Positions 27,440 through 37,303 of a DNA stretch of 61,117 bases are shown piece after piece. The position numbers were made by a program, and so were the translations under genes. Below the pieces are notes generated by a model. It had not been told where the DNA came from and did no database searches. It saw nothing but the letters and a program-made list of their open reading frames with translations. Location: positions 1-61,117 of the forward strand of contig JANXSK010000101.1 of the NCBI GenBank assembly GCA_025352695.1, read 5' to 3'. The first letter of the stretch is position 1; each line of letters begins with the position of its first letter. This stretch comes from Ferruginibacter sp. GTDB taxonomy: Bacteria; Bacteroidota; Bacteroidia; Chitinophagales; Chitinophagaceae.

Positions 27440-28628
27440 AAAAACGATATTAAAAAAAATATTTACTGTACTGTGGCTTGCTATTGGTACAGGTACTATT
27501 ATATTGCTGGTAGCAGCCATAAAAAGGAAAGATGCGCAACATTGCAGCGGCGTAAATATTACTATTGAAGGAGTAGATAATAATTTTTTTGTTGATAAAA
27601 AAGATATTTTAAATAGCATTAAAGCAGAAGTTGGTGGTAACCCAACCGGCAAAATTATCAGTGCTTTTGATTTAAGAAAACTGGAAGCTCAGCTGCAAAA
27701 AGATATTTGGATAAAGTCGTCTCAACTATTTTTTGATAACAACAATAAGCTGGTAGTAAAGGTATTGGAAAGAGAACCTATGGCCCGGATATTTACAACA
27801 GCAGGCACCACCTTTTATATTGATAGTTCGTTGGCCATGTTACCTTTAAGCGAAAAGTTTTCAGCCAGATTGCCTGTATTTACCGGTTTTCCTTCAGATA
27901 AAATTGTATTGTCATATTCGGATAGCGCTTTGCTAAAGGATATTTTAAGTGTAAGTACAGCCATTCAAAAAGATATTTTTGCGGCCGCTTTAATTGACCA
28001 GATTGATATTACGGCGCAACGCAATTTTGAAATGATTCCTAAAATTGGCAACACCATTATTGTTTTTGGCGATGCTTCGGATGTGGAAGAAAAATTAAAA
28101 AAGCTTTTGCAGTTCTATCGACAGGTGATAATAAAGGCAGGATGGAATAAATACAGTGTAGTAAATGTAAAGTTCAAAGGGCAGGTAGTAGCAAAAAGAA
28201 AAGGTGCAGAAGAAATATCATCGGATAGCCTTCGCACCCTACAACTTATGATGGCCATTGCCGAAAATACAGAAAGGCAAACAAGTGATTCGTTGCATAC
28301 GATTATACCCGACAATGAAAATAATACCACCAATACTGATTTGATTCAGCAATCAATTCAAAGAGATGACGAGCATGGACCGGAAGGCGTTGATAAATCA
28401 CCAGTAATGCCAGTTTCAGTAATGGTGGCAAAGCCAGTTGCAAAGTCGCCAGTTTCATTAACAGCAAAGCCCAATGCATTACCTGTAAAAAAGCCTGTTA
28501 TAAAAAAAACGGCTACACCTGTAATAAAACCTAAAACTGTGCCTGTTAAAAATACAGTAAAAGAAATTAAAACACCAAAGGCGGTAATGCCAAAGGCTAT
28601 AAAAAAAGTAACAAATGAATACAAGTAA
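27435..28628 (+). CDS. ftsQ: Cell division protein FtsQ/DivIB-like
   Basis: This is a bitopic divisome protein. The frame opens at 27426 after a TAA (27423-27425). The membrane anchor (KKIFTVLWLAIGTGTIILLV) lies upstream of the first standard start, TTG at 27504, and no ATG or GTG precedes that TTG. I place the start at ATT 27435, which gives a typical IKKTILKK beginning and overlaps the murC stop; CTG at 27429 is an alternative. A POTRA-like/FtsQ domain follows (GNPTGKIISAFDLRKLEAQL and LVVKVLEREPMARIF). The last 80 residues are a Lys/Pro/Val-rich low-complexity tail of variable function. Confidence 0.8.
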   Translation: MKKTILKKIFTVLWLAIGTGTIILLVAAIKRKDAQHCSGVNITIEGVDNNFFVDKKDILNSIKAEVGGNPTGKIISAFDLRKLEAQLQKDIWIKSSQLFFDNNNKLVVKVLEREPMARIFTTAGTTFYIDSSLAMLPLSEKFSARLPVFTGFPSDKIVLSYSDSALLKDILSVSTAIQKDIFAAALIDQIDITAQRNFEMIPKIGNTIIVFGDASDVEEKLKKLLQFYRQVIIKAGWNKYSVVNVKFKGQVVAKRKGAEEISSDSLRTLQLMMAIAENTERQTSDSLHTIIPDNENNTTNTDLIQQSIQRDDEHGPEGVDKSPVMPVSVMVAKPVAKSPVSLTAKPNALPVKKPVIKKTATPVIKPKTVPVKNTVKEIKTPKAVMPKAIKKVTNEYK

Positions 28629-28848
28629 CTATGACTTTTTTTTAAAAAAGAATTTTAAAAACGACAATTAAAATAACTGTTGACAGATATAAATTGATAA
28701 ATCTACATTTTAAAAAATACTATAAAAATCGGCTATAAGTAAGTATAATTATTGGCGTATAGCTCCAAAAAAGCATTGATTTTAAGCAACAAAAAATAAC
28801 AAGCAATAAATTAAAAACACACAAACACACACATACAAAAACACAATT

Positions 28849-30273
28849 ATGAGCAACGAACAAAACACAACAAACGATAGCGGGCTGGTAAATACCAATC
28901 CTGTTATTGTTGGTCTGGATATTGGTACAACAAAAATAGCAGCCATTGCCGGACGTAAAAATGAATACGGTAAACTGGAAATACTAGGCTTTGGGCGAGC
29001 CAACAGCAACGGCGTTCAACATGGCATGGTACTCAATATTGATCAAACGATTAAGGCTATTCAAACAGCATTAGAAAACTGCTACGCATCAAATCCAAAT
29101 CTGGTGTTGAGCGAAGTGTATGTTGGTATTGCCGGTCATCATATTAAAAGCTTGCAAACTCGTGGTGATATAGTTCGCCAGGCAACAGAAGAAGAAATAC
29201 GGCAGGATGAAATTGATCGCTTAATTGCAGATCAGTATCGTACCTACATACCTGCAGGTGATCAGATTATTGATGTTATTCCCCAAGAATTTACGGTAGA
29301 TAATTTTCAAAATATCCCTAACCCCATTGGTTACAGCGGCGTAAAAGTGGGTGCTAACTTTCATATTATCACCGGTGATAAAAATGCAATTCGTAACATA
29401 AACCGCAGTGTAGAAAAAGCCGGGTTAAAAACGCAGGATCTTGTGTTGCAGCCTTTGGCATCAGCTGCCGCTGTTATGTGCGATCAGGATTTGGAAGCCG
29501 GCGTAGCAATTGTAGATATTGGCGGTGGCACAACTGACCTTGCAGTTTTTTATGAAGGCATATTAAAGCACACAGCAGTAATTCCTTTTGGGGGCGAAAA
29601 CATTACCAATGATATCAAGAATGGCTTAGGTGTTTTAAAAACACAGGCCGAGCAAATGAAAGTTCAGTTTGGTAGTGCACTTGCAGATGAAGCAAAAGCA
29701 AATGCATTTATAACCATCCCGGGATTGCGTGGCATGCAGCCTAAAGAGATCAGTGTAAAAAACCTGGCAAGTATTATTCAGGCTCGCATGAGTGAGATTA
29801 TGGATTTTGTTACCTATCATTTAAAACAGGTTGGCTTGGATACCCGATTATTAAATGGCGGCGTAATACTTACTGGTGGCGGTTCTCAATTAAAGCACCT
29901 GATTCAGTTAACGGAATATGTTACGGGATTAAATGCAAGAATTGGTTATCCTAACGAACATTTGGCAGGTGGTCACATTGATGAGTTGGCTAAACCAATG
30001 TACAGCACTTGTATTGGTTTAATTTTAAAAGGATACAACGATTACGAAAATAAGAATAAGCAGCTTGAAGATAATTTCCGTAGGGTTGAAGTACCAAAAG
30101 CATTGCAAGTGTTACCTGTAGACGAAACATTAGATACAGTGAAAGAAGCACCGGAAGAAGATATGGTAAAAGTATCCAAAGTAAAAGAACGTAAATCTTT
30201 AAAAGGTTTTATGGATTCTTTTAAAATTGGATTGATTGATTTGTTTAAAGAAGAAGAAGATTCAAAGTTATAA
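28849..30273 (+). CDS. ftsA: Cell division protein FtsA
   Basis: A 474-residue actin-like ATPase that tethers FtsZ to the membrane. Motifs: the phosphate-1 loop VGLDIGTTKIAAIAG, the SHS2-like 1C domain with EVYVGIAGHHIKS, phosphate 2 VDIGGGTTDLAVF and the adenosine motif LTGGGSQLKHL. The C-terminus (KGFMDSFKIGLIDLFKEEE) is a plausible amphipathic membrane-targeting helix. The 220-base upstream spacer ends in a CA/A-rich leader (about 28815-28848), the sort of unstructured leader expected in a phylum that rarely uses Shine-Dalgarno pairing. Confidence 0.96.
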   Translation: MSNEQNTTNDSGLVNTNPVIVGLDIGTTKIAAIAGRKNEYGKLEILGFGRANSNGVQHGMVLNIDQTIKAIQTALENCYASNPNLVLSEVYVGIAGHHIKSLQTRGDIVRQATEEEIRQDEIDRLIADQYRTYIPAGDQIIDVIPQEFTVDNFQNIPNPIGYSGVKVGANFHIITGDKNAIRNINRSVEKAGLKTQDLVLQPLASAAAVMCDQDLEAGVAIVDIGGGTTDLAVFYEGILKHTAVIPFGGENITNDIKNGLGVLKTQAEQMKVQFGSALADEAKANAFITIPGLRGMQPKEISVKNLASIIQARMSEIMDFVTYHLKQVGLDTRLLNGGVILTGGGSQLKHLIQLTEYVTGLNARIGYPNEHLAGGHIDELAKPMYSTCIGLILKGYNDYENKNKQLEDNFRRVEVPKALQVLPVDETLDTVKEAPEEDMVKVSKVKERKSLKGFMDSFKIGLIDLFKEEEDSKL

Positions 30274-30425
30274 TCCTTCCATTCAACCCAGAGAATATAA
30301 AAGCAGTAACCTATTAATAAAATAACAAGCAGCTGATTTTCTACCTTACTAAACAGAAAATAAGACGCATACAAATTAAAAAACACTGGTTCTATTTTTA
30401 ATAAAAAAAATTGAGTAAGTGTTTT

Positions 30426-30430
30426 GGAGG
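30426..30430 (+). promoter_or_regulatory. Canonical Shine-Dalgarno sequence of ftsZ
   Basis: GGAGG lies nine bases before the ftsZ ATG (30440). This fixes the ftsZ start. It stands out because the other genes in the window show A-rich leaders rather than clear Shine-Dalgarno sequences. Confidence 0.7.
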
Positions 30431-30439
30431 AAATAAATT

Positions 30440-32353
30440 ATGATACATTTTGATTTACCAAAAGAGCAATCGTCCATCATCAAAGTGATTGGTGTAGGCG
30501 GTGGCGGAAGCAATGCAGTTAACCATATGTTTTCGCAAAATATTGAAGGTGTAAACTTCATCATCTGTAATACAGATGCACAGGCAATTGCGCAGAGTAA
30601 GGTGCCTAATAAAATTCAGTTAGGGCCACATTTAACGCAAGGGCTTGGTGCTGGCGCAAACCCTGCTATTGGTAAGCAGGCTACAGAAGAAAGTCTGGAA
30701 GAAATAAAACGTATCCTGGAAGTGAATACCAAAATGGCATTTATTACTGCAGGCATGGGTGGTGGTACCGGCACAGGAGGTGCACCCATACTTGCAAAAA
30801 TCTGTAAAGACCTTGGTATACTTACCGTTGGTATAGTAACAACACCTTTTGCATACGAAGGAAAGAAAAGATTGGCTCAGGCAGAGGAAGGTATTCGCTT
30901 GTTGAAAGACCATGTAGATACGTTGCTGGTAATCAGTAACGATAAACTGCGTCACCAGTTTGGCAATTTAAAAATGAAGGAAGCTTTTGCCAAGGCAGAC
31001 AATGTATTGGCAACTGCAGCTAAATGTATTACAGATGTAATTAACAGCACTGGTCAGATAAATGTGGATTTTGCAGATGTATGTACTGTTATGAGCAATG
31101 GTGGTGTAGCAATATTGGGAAGTGCAACTGCAGAAGGGGAGAATAGGGCACAAATGGCCATTGAAAATGCATTGAACTCACCTTTGCTGAATGACAATGA
31201 TATACGTGGTGCAAAATGGATACTTATTAATATTAACTCCTGCGAAGGGGAAAATGAATTCACCATGGATGAAGTTGAGATCATTCAAAATTATTTAATG
31301 GCGCAGGCCGGGCCTGATAGCGATGTAATTTTAGGTTTGGGTTACGATAATACTTTAGGAGCAGAAATTAGTATAACACTGATAGCTACCGGCTTTGAGC
31401 ACAAAGATCCCTTTGCAAAAACAATCAACCAGCCCAAAGAACTAAAGAAGGATGATAAGATTGTAATGGCATTGGCCACACCCGAAAAGGAAGTGGTTAA
31501 AATGCTACAGCCAATGCTGCAATTTGAAGAAGATGCAGCGCCCGCTACACCAGTTGTAAAAACAAACCCTGTAGCAACTGACTACGCAATTGAAAAAACA
31601 ATTGTTGAATTGATGACTCCAATCTTATCAGTTTTGCCGGAGGATAATTTTTTCGTAAATTTACCTAGTAAAAATACTGTGGAAAAATCAAATGAGGAAC
31701 CAGTTTTTTTTGAAATATCTTCGACAACAGATCAAATACCTGTAATAGAATTTGATGTACCTCAATCTCCCGAACCCATTGATAAGCCCACAAGTAACAG
31801 TAGTTCAAAAACATTATTTTCATTAGATAACAAAGCAGCTAGCACGTCTGTTTCGTCAACAGGCGGTTTTTTGGTAAAGCCCTCTAGAATATATGCGGAG
31901 GAGCAGCAGCCTAAACCAGAATCCAACACTAAAGAAGAGCTACCCCTTTTGCGGAGTACAGTGAAGGAAGACGAGCCTTTATTTGAAATGCAAATGGTGG
32001 TTAAAGAAGCCCACAAAGCGGCGGAGGAGCAACAACCAATTGTACAACAAATTCAGCCAATCATGATGTCCAATGTTGAGGAGCAGGCAGTAGCTGACGA
32101 AACAGAGGAATTACGGCGCCGGGCTATGGATCGCATTGCAAAACTGCGTAATTTGTCATTCAACATTAACGTGGCCGATCCGAATAATGAGTTTGAAACG
32201 GTACCTGCCTACCTCCGTCGCAATATGGAGTTACACAACTCTATTGCAGATGTAGAAAGTTTTTACAGCAACTATACGGTTAAATCAGACGAAAATAACC
32301 AGGCTGAAATTGGCACTATCAATACTTTTTTGGACGGTAAAAAACCAGATTAA
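30440..32353 (+). CDS. ftsZ: Cell division protein FtsZ (long C-terminal linker)
   Basis: A 637-residue tubulin-like GTPase, the Z-ring subunit. The GTPase core (residues 1 to about 320) has IGVGGGGSNAVNHM, the G-box GMGGGTGTGGAPILA and the T7-like loop NVDFADVCTVM. The remaining 300 residues form a linker rich in Pro/Glu/Ser/Thr, ending in a conserved patch (VPAYLRRNMEL) and a short tail. E. coli FtsZ has about 380 residues; the long linker is common in Bacteroidota. The gene ends the dcw cluster, and a hairpin terminator follows at 32422. Confidence 0.97.
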   Translation: MIHFDLPKEQSSIIKVIGVGGGGSNAVNHMFSQNIEGVNFIICNTDAQAIAQSKVPNKIQLGPHLTQGLGAGANPAIGKQATEESLEEIKRILEVNTKMAFITAGMGGGTGTGGAPILAKICKDLGILTVGIVTTPFAYEGKKRLAQAEEGIRLLKDHVDTLLVISNDKLRHQFGNLKMKEAFAKADNVLATAAKCITDVINSTGQINVDFADVCTVMSNGGVAILGSATAEGENRAQMAIENALNSPLLNDNDIRGAKWILININSCEGENEFTMDEVEIIQNYLMAQAGPDSDVILGLGYDNTLGAEISITLIATGFEHKDPFAKTINQPKELKKDDKIVMALATPEKEVVKMLQPMLQFEEDAAPATPVVKTNPVATDYAIEKTIVELMTPILSVLPEDNFFVNLPSKNTVEKSNEEPVFFEISSTTDQIPVIEFDVPQSPEPIDKPTSNSSSKTLFSLDNKAASTSVSSTGGFLVKPSRIYAEEQQPKPESNTKEELPLLRSTVKEDEPLFEMQMVVKEAHKAAEEQQPIVQQIQPIMMSNVEEQAVADETEELRRRAMDRIAKLRNLSFNINVADPNNEFETVPAYLRRNMELHNSIADVESFYSNYTVKSDENNQAEIGTINTFLDGKKPD

Positions 32354-32421
32354 ATAAACATTGTCATCTTACATATTAAATAGAATAGACAGATAATTCG
32401 TTTTGCTTATAGTTTGTATAA

Positions 32422-32449
32422 AAGCCCCTTGCTGCAAAGTAAGGGGCTT
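32422..32449 (+). terminator. Terminator hairpin after ftsZ
   Basis: AAGCCCCTT (32422-32430) pairs with AAGGGGCTT (32441-32449) around a 10-base loop, followed by TGTGTTTTG. Position directly after ftsZ marks the end of the division/cell-wall cluster. Confidence 0.75.
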
Positions 32450-32608
32450 GTGTTTTGTGGGTAAATTTTTTAGTAGTAAAGTTGGAATAGAAAAATAAAC
32501 AGCTTTCTAAAATGATTATAAAAAAATAAAAAATTAATCTAGCAAGAGATGATATAATTTGCAAATTCAACTTTTTTGGAAAATCAATAGACTTTAATCA
32601 GCTAATTT

Positions 32609-34258
32609 ATGATGTATTTACTTTTTTTTCTGCTACTGTTAACAATTGTAGGGATGGTATCTTCACGTAGTAATATAATTAAACAACAAAAAAAGATAGC
32701 GGCATTAAAAGAACAGTGGAGCCAGGCAAAAAATGCTGAGTTTAATTTTAATTTTATCTCCATCTTTAACGAGGTTAACAAAGAAAAAAACTTTCACCAA
32801 TTATCGGCTCAGACAAAAAGTGATATTGATTTCGATGATCTATTTTGCTTAGTTGACAGAACAACGAGTAATGTTGGTCAGCAATATTTTTATGATACAT
32901 TGAGCAAGCCAACCAACGATGTAACAGCTTTAAAAGAATTAAATGAGCAGGTTATTTTTTTTACAAAAAATGAAAAAATACGTGAAGAGGTGCAACAATT
33001 ATTGATAGCCCTTAGTAACAACAATACCTATTTTATATCCTCCCTGCTTGGCGATCAGCTACCTGAAAAGCCAGCCTGGTCCAAGTTTCTTTTACCTTAT
33101 ATGGCTTGTATATTTTTATTGATATTGCTGGCTTATTTTCGTCCAATTTTGTTTTTGTTACTGGTGTTGCCCTTTTCAGTAAATGTATTTCTTCATTTTA
33201 GAAACAGAAACCACACCAAGCGATTTAATAAATCTTTTCCACAACTTAATGTACTCATCCGTATTTGCGAAAAATTGGCAGAAAAAAACATTCCATTTGA
33301 TAGCAATACAATAAACAAAAGCATACAGCATTTAAAGCCTTTGCAAAGAAAAAGTAGGTTGTTAACTTTTGATGATGCTACTTTTAAAGATGAACTTACA
33401 CAGGCTTTATTGTACTTTTTTGAATTGATAAAGGCATTTTTTTTAGTGGAGTTTTTTACTTTTTATAGCATGATTAAAGAAGTAAAAAACAAGCAGACTG
33501 ACATTTTAAATCTTTTTAAATATGCCGGGTCAATAGATTCAGCTATTTCTATTGCCTCTTTGCGAGCAGGACATTTAAAAACCTGCGAGCCTTTTTTTTT
33601 ACCTGATGAAAAGCAACTGGCTGGTAAAGAAATATATCATCCTTTAATTGAAAATTGCATTAGCAATGATATTACTGTACAATTTAAAAGTATTTTAATT
33701 ACAGGATCTAATATGTCGGGTAAAACTACTTTTCTAAGAACATTGGCACTCAATACAATTTTGGCTCAAACTATTTACACCTGTTTTGCAGAAAGCTTTC
33801 ATACACCGGTTTTAAAATTACACTCCTCTGTTAGGATAGATGATAATTTACTGGATGGTAAAAGTTATTATTTTGAAGAAGTAACAGTGATGTCGGGATT
33901 GATTAGTGAAGTGAAACAATCCGGACAAAGTATTTTTATATTGGATGAAGTTTTTAAAGGTACCAATACTATTGAGCGCATTGCATCTGCAAAAGCAATT
34001 CTTTCTTATCTAAATAAAAATAACCACCTTGTTTTTGTAACTACGCATGATGTTGAGCTAGCAGCACTTTTGGCAGAGGAATATGCCTTATATCATTTTG
34101 CAGAAAAAATAGAAAATGATGAGTTTAAGTTTGACCATAAATTAAAACCGGGTCCATTAAAAACCAGTAATGCCATCCGGATTTTGGAGATGTACAATTA
34201 TCCTGCAGAAATAATAAGTGAAGCAAGGGCAATCAGTAAAAATTTATCTCAATCATAA
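32609..34258 (+). CDS. Membrane-associated MutS-like ATPase
   Basis: A 549-residue MutS-related protein. There is an N-terminal membrane helix and a second hydrophobic block (about 165-200, LLPYMACIFLLILLAYF), then a helical lever-like region and the MutS domain V ATPase at the C-terminus: Walker A in LITGSNMSGKTTFLRTL, GKSYYFEEVTVM, Walker B in IFILDEVFKGTNTIERI and VFVTTHDVELAALL. The mismatch-recognition domain is absent, so it is not a normal mismatch-repair MutS. Membrane-linked proteins of this type are common in Bacteroidota but of unknown role. A ModF-like ATPase gene follows after 41 bases. Confidence 0.8.
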   Translation: MMYLLFFLLLLTIVGMVSSRSNIIKQQKKIAALKEQWSQAKNAEFNFNFISIFNEVNKEKNFHQLSAQTKSDIDFDDLFCLVDRTTSNVGQQYFYDTLSKPTNDVTALKELNEQVIFFTKNEKIREEVQQLLIALSNNNTYFISSLLGDQLPEKPAWSKFLLPYMACIFLLILLAYFRPILFLLLVLPFSVNVFLHFRNRNHTKRFNKSFPQLNVLIRICEKLAEKNIPFDSNTINKSIQHLKPLQRKSRLLTFDDATFKDELTQALLYFFELIKAFFLVEFFTFYSMIKEVKNKQTDILNLFKYAGSIDSAISIASLRAGHLKTCEPFFLPDEKQLAGKEIYHPLIENCISNDITVQFKSILITGSNMSGKTTFLRTLALNTILAQTIYTCFAESFHTPVLKLHSSVRIDDNLLDGKSYYFEEVTVMSGLISEVKQSGQSIFILDEVFKGTNTIERIASAKAILSYLNKNNHLVFVTTHDVELAALLAEEYALYHFAEKIENDEFKFDHKLKPGPLKTSNAIRILEMYNYPAEIISEARAISKNLSQS

Positions 34259-34299
34259 TTGAAACCCTTTTTTATTTAAATAAATAATTTTTTTTAGGT

Positions 34300-35565
34300 A
34301 TGGCCAATAATAATCATTGGGCTTTTTTTTTGTCAAACAAGGCGGATAAACAATTGTTGGTAGAGTTATTGGTTGGTAAAGACAGACCTGAACTATTTGA
34401 AGGATTTTTAGACGTAACTCCAGCGCTTTTTTCAGCCATTGCAATTAAAGAATTGATTGAAGAAGAAGAACGACACGAATATGTTGAAGTGGCTATAACT
34501 GACAATCGGCATCTCCGATTTTTATCGGGTGGCGAGCAAAAGAAAGCGTTGTTAACGTATTTGCTTTCTCAAAAACCAGGCTGTATAATTGTAGATAATC
34601 CAATGGATAATTTAGATACGTTGTCGCAAGTAGCTTTATTACAGCAACTAGAGGAAGTAGCAGCGAATTTACCCATTATCCAACTTGTAAACCGTACAAA
34701 AGATTGTTTGCCTTTTATAAAAAATGCAATAAATATTGAGGATGATAATAGTTGGGTTTATTGTGATAGTGTAGAGGCTTGTCTTAGTCAGCATCGCATA
34801 AATAATAAACCCGTTTTTTTTGGTTCAATTCCTTCATCAGATTATCAATACGGTTTGATAAATGATCCAATGATTGAATTAAAAAATATAACTGTTCAGT
34901 ATGAAGAAAACGTAATTGTAAACAGTATCTGCTGGCAAATAAATCAGGGAGAATTCTGGCATTTAATTGGTCCGAATGGTGCAGGTAAAACCACGTTGTT
35001 ATCATTGATAACTGGAGATAATCCAAAGGGGTACGGGCAAGATCTTACCTTATTTGGCAAACGAAAAGGAACCGGAGAAAGTGTTTGGTCAATAAAAGAA
35101 AAGATTGGTTACTTTACGGCATCCATGATAGAGTTGTTTAGTAGGTATTCTTCTGTTGAACAGATGGTTATTTCTGGTTTTTTTGATTCGATAGGGTTAT
35201 ATGCAAAACCATCCGGCAGGCAATTAAAACTGGCGCATGCATGGCTTTCTCTTATTGGTTTATGGCATTTAAAACAAATATCTTTTTATAAACTTTCCTT
35301 GGGGCAGCAAAGATTAATAATGATTGTGAGGGCAATGGTAAAACACCCACCCTTATTAATTTTGGATGAACCAACAGTTGGTTTGGATGATGACAATGTA
35401 GCTATTGTAACTGCACTGATAAATAAAATGGCGGTAGAAAGTAATACTGCTATTTTGTACGTATCTCATCGTGCAGAAGAGGAGCTTACACCAACATTTA
35501 TTTTTGAATTAACGCCGGGTAAATCCGGATCTTCAGGAAGTGTTTTACTAAATATATTAAAGTAA
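34300..35565 (+). CDS. ModF-like double ABC ATPase with degenerate first half
   Basis: A 421-residue protein resembling E. coli ModF, which has two ABC domains and no membrane part. The second domain (about 190-421) is complete: Walker A GPNGAGKTTLLSLITGD, the ModF-typical LTLFGKRKGTGESVW, signature LSLGQQRL and Walker B LLILDEPTVGLD. In the first domain the Walker A position reads LSNKADKQ instead of GxxGxGK(S/T), and Walker B ends in DNP instead of DEP. The signature LSGGEQ is kept. The first site is therefore probably unable to hydrolyse ATP. No permease gene is nearby, and the function is unknown. Confidence 0.8.
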   Translation: MANNNHWAFFLSNKADKQLLVELLVGKDRPELFEGFLDVTPALFSAIAIKELIEEEERHEYVEVAITDNRHLRFLSGGEQKKALLTYLLSQKPGCIIVDNPMDNLDTLSQVALLQQLEEVAANLPIIQLVNRTKDCLPFIKNAINIEDDNSWVYCDSVEACLSQHRINNKPVFFGSIPSSDYQYGLINDPMIELKNITVQYEENVIVNSICWQINQGEFWHLIGPNGAGKTTLLSLITGDNPKGYGQDLTLFGKRKGTGESVWSIKEKIGYFTASMIELFSRYSSVEQMVISGFFDSIGLYAKPSGRQLKLAHAWLSLIGLWHLKQISFYKLSLGQQRLIMIVRAMVKHPPLLILDEPTVGLDDDNVAIVTALINKMAVESNTAILYVSHRAEEELTPTFIFELTPGKSGSSGSVLLNILK

Positions 35566-35666
35566 AATTCTTTATTAATATCAGTTTCTTATAGTTGTTA
35601 AATTTGTTTATTGGATAGAAATATACAAGGTGACAGCAAGGACAGGTTTATTTTTTTACTGACTTT

Positions 35667-37016
35667 TTAGTTTTTAAATTCTGTAGTGTTATTAAAAAAA
35701 TTGATAGCTGTAAAAGATACCGGCGTGTTGGCGCCTTCTTTTTTGGGAAGTATAAAATGGCTGTTGCGAATGGTTGCTTTTTCTTCATCAATTTTTGCAT
35801 TGGATGTATTTAGCCACACAAGCAATTTTGTGTGTGGTATAAAAGTACAGCTGTCAAATAGTATTCTTCTTGGGCCATCACATTCCAACAAAAATTTTCC
35901 GTAAGGAGCATTTCCATTGTATGTTTTATCCTCAAAATTGCAACTAATAAAGCGGGTAGCTTCCGTTTCGTTATTGGCATTATAGCCATGTACAATGCTT
36001 CCATAAAAGTTACAGCCGGTAAATGTAAAAGCGGGTGCAGATATCCAAACAGACCAATATGTTGTCCCCCAAAAAGTACAGTTTTTAAATTGGCAATTAC
36101 TTGCCTTGTCTCCCGATGTTACTACACCACATCCGTTATTATTTACGAATGCACAATTTTCAAAATTACCGTTGCTTATTGTATTTACTTCAGGTTCAAT
36201 ATCCAGTCCGGCACCAGGAGGAGAATTATATGCGCTTCTACCGGTATGATTAAACCTGCAATTTTTTACTGTAAGTGAATTTCCGCCCACCCATGAAAAT
36301 CCCTGCCTGCAATTGTATTCAAATGTCGAATTTAAAATGTTTATTTTATCTGGTTCGGGAGATGCGATATTAGATACCTGAATGCCATCTAAGCCAAAAT
36401 AACTTGCATTAATACCATCAATAAGTATAGAATGACAATTGTTTATATAAATACCTGTATGTGATAATTGAATACCTGCATCTGCATACTGGCCACCATA
36501 CACAATTGATTTATTATTTCCATCTAGTGTTAAAAGTTTAACCGAAATATTGCTGCAGTTATTTAGCGAAATGCAATTGCCAATATAAGCAGCAAATTTT
36601 GCATCAGGACTTGAAGGATTATTGTTAGTAAAATTTTTGCCGCTTACAGGATCAAAACTTCCAAATTTTAATTTGGCTGTAAATTTTAAAATAGTTCCTT
36701 TTTCTCCTTGTATTAACAGGTTTTTAATATTGTTAAAAGCAAGTATATTCACGCCAGTACAGGCACTTTTATTTGTATCTCCGTTACCACGAATTTGCTT
36801 GCCAACAATGTAAATTCCTTTGGGTATTATAAGCGTTCCGTTGCCGCCCCGATCATTAAAAAAAATAGCAGCTTTAATAAAGGCTTCTGTATCATTTGTT
36901 ATTCCATCACCTTTAGCACCAAAAGAGTGGATATTTTTTGTAGTGTTATTTTGAGAAAAAGCATAACTGCTAATTCCAGTAAAAAGCAATACATAAAGAC
37001 AAAAATATTTGTTCAT
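35667..37016 (-). CDS. Secreted right-handed beta-helix protein (pectate-lyase-like)
   Basis: A 449-residue protein with a signal peptide ending near residue 21 (SSYAFSQ). The N-terminal KNIHSFGAKGDGITNDTEAF motif is that of pectate-lyase/GH28-type beta-helix proteins. The rest is repeats rich in Asn, Gly and Phe, such as NSTFEYNCRQGFSW and NCRFNHTGRSAY, that fit parallel beta-helix coils. It probably cleaves or binds a polysaccharide outside the cytoplasm. Catalytic residues could not be assigned, so it may be a lyase, a hydrolase or a binding protein. It converges on the ModF-like gene. Confidence 0.75.
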   Translation of the reverse strand: MNKYFCLYVLLFTGISSYAFSQNNTTKNIHSFGAKGDGITNDTEAFIKAAIFFNDRGGNGTLIIPKGIYIVGKQIRGNGDTNKSACTGVNILAFNNIKNLLIQGEKGTILKFTAKLKFGSFDPVSGKNFTNNNPSSPDAKFAAYIGNCISLNNCSNISVKLLTLDGNNKSIVYGGQYADAGIQLSHTGIYINNCHSILIDGINASYFGLDGIQVSNIASPEPDKINILNSTFEYNCRQGFSWVGGNSLTVKNCRFNHTGRSAYNSPPGAGLDIEPEVNTISNGNFENCAFVNNNGCGVVTSGDKASNCQFKNCTFWGTTYWSVWISAPAFTFTGCNFYGSIVHGYNANNETEATRFISCNFEDKTYNGNAPYGKFLLECDGPRRILFDSCTFIPHTKLLVWLNTSNAKIDEEKATIRNSHFILPKKEGANTPVSFTAINFFNNTTEFKN

Positions 37017-37226
37017 ATAGATTTATTTATGCTATACAATTTACCCATTTTACTATTAGGGAGTTGCATTTATTTATTAAGTTATAAAATATGTAATCAG
37101 GGTTTTGTAAATAAACCAATCGGAAATTCAGGAAAAATAAATTCGTACTATGTTTTGTTCTTTGTTGTAACATTTCCGGATATCTGTTTATGAAATTAAT
37201 TCTTTACAAAATAAATGTTTTCAATA

Positions 37227-37234
37227 TACATTTG
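37227..37234 (+). promoter_or_regulatory. kup: TAnnTTTG promoter core upstream of kup
   Basis: TACATTTG matches the Bacteroidota -7 consensus, 70 bases before the kup GTG start, in the divergent spacer between the beta-helix gene and kup. Confidence 0.4.
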
Positions 37235-37303
37235 CAGCGGTAATTGCAGTATTATTTGGCGTATAAACACTGCTGCGTTTAACCAATTTACTAAAATCAG
37301 AAC

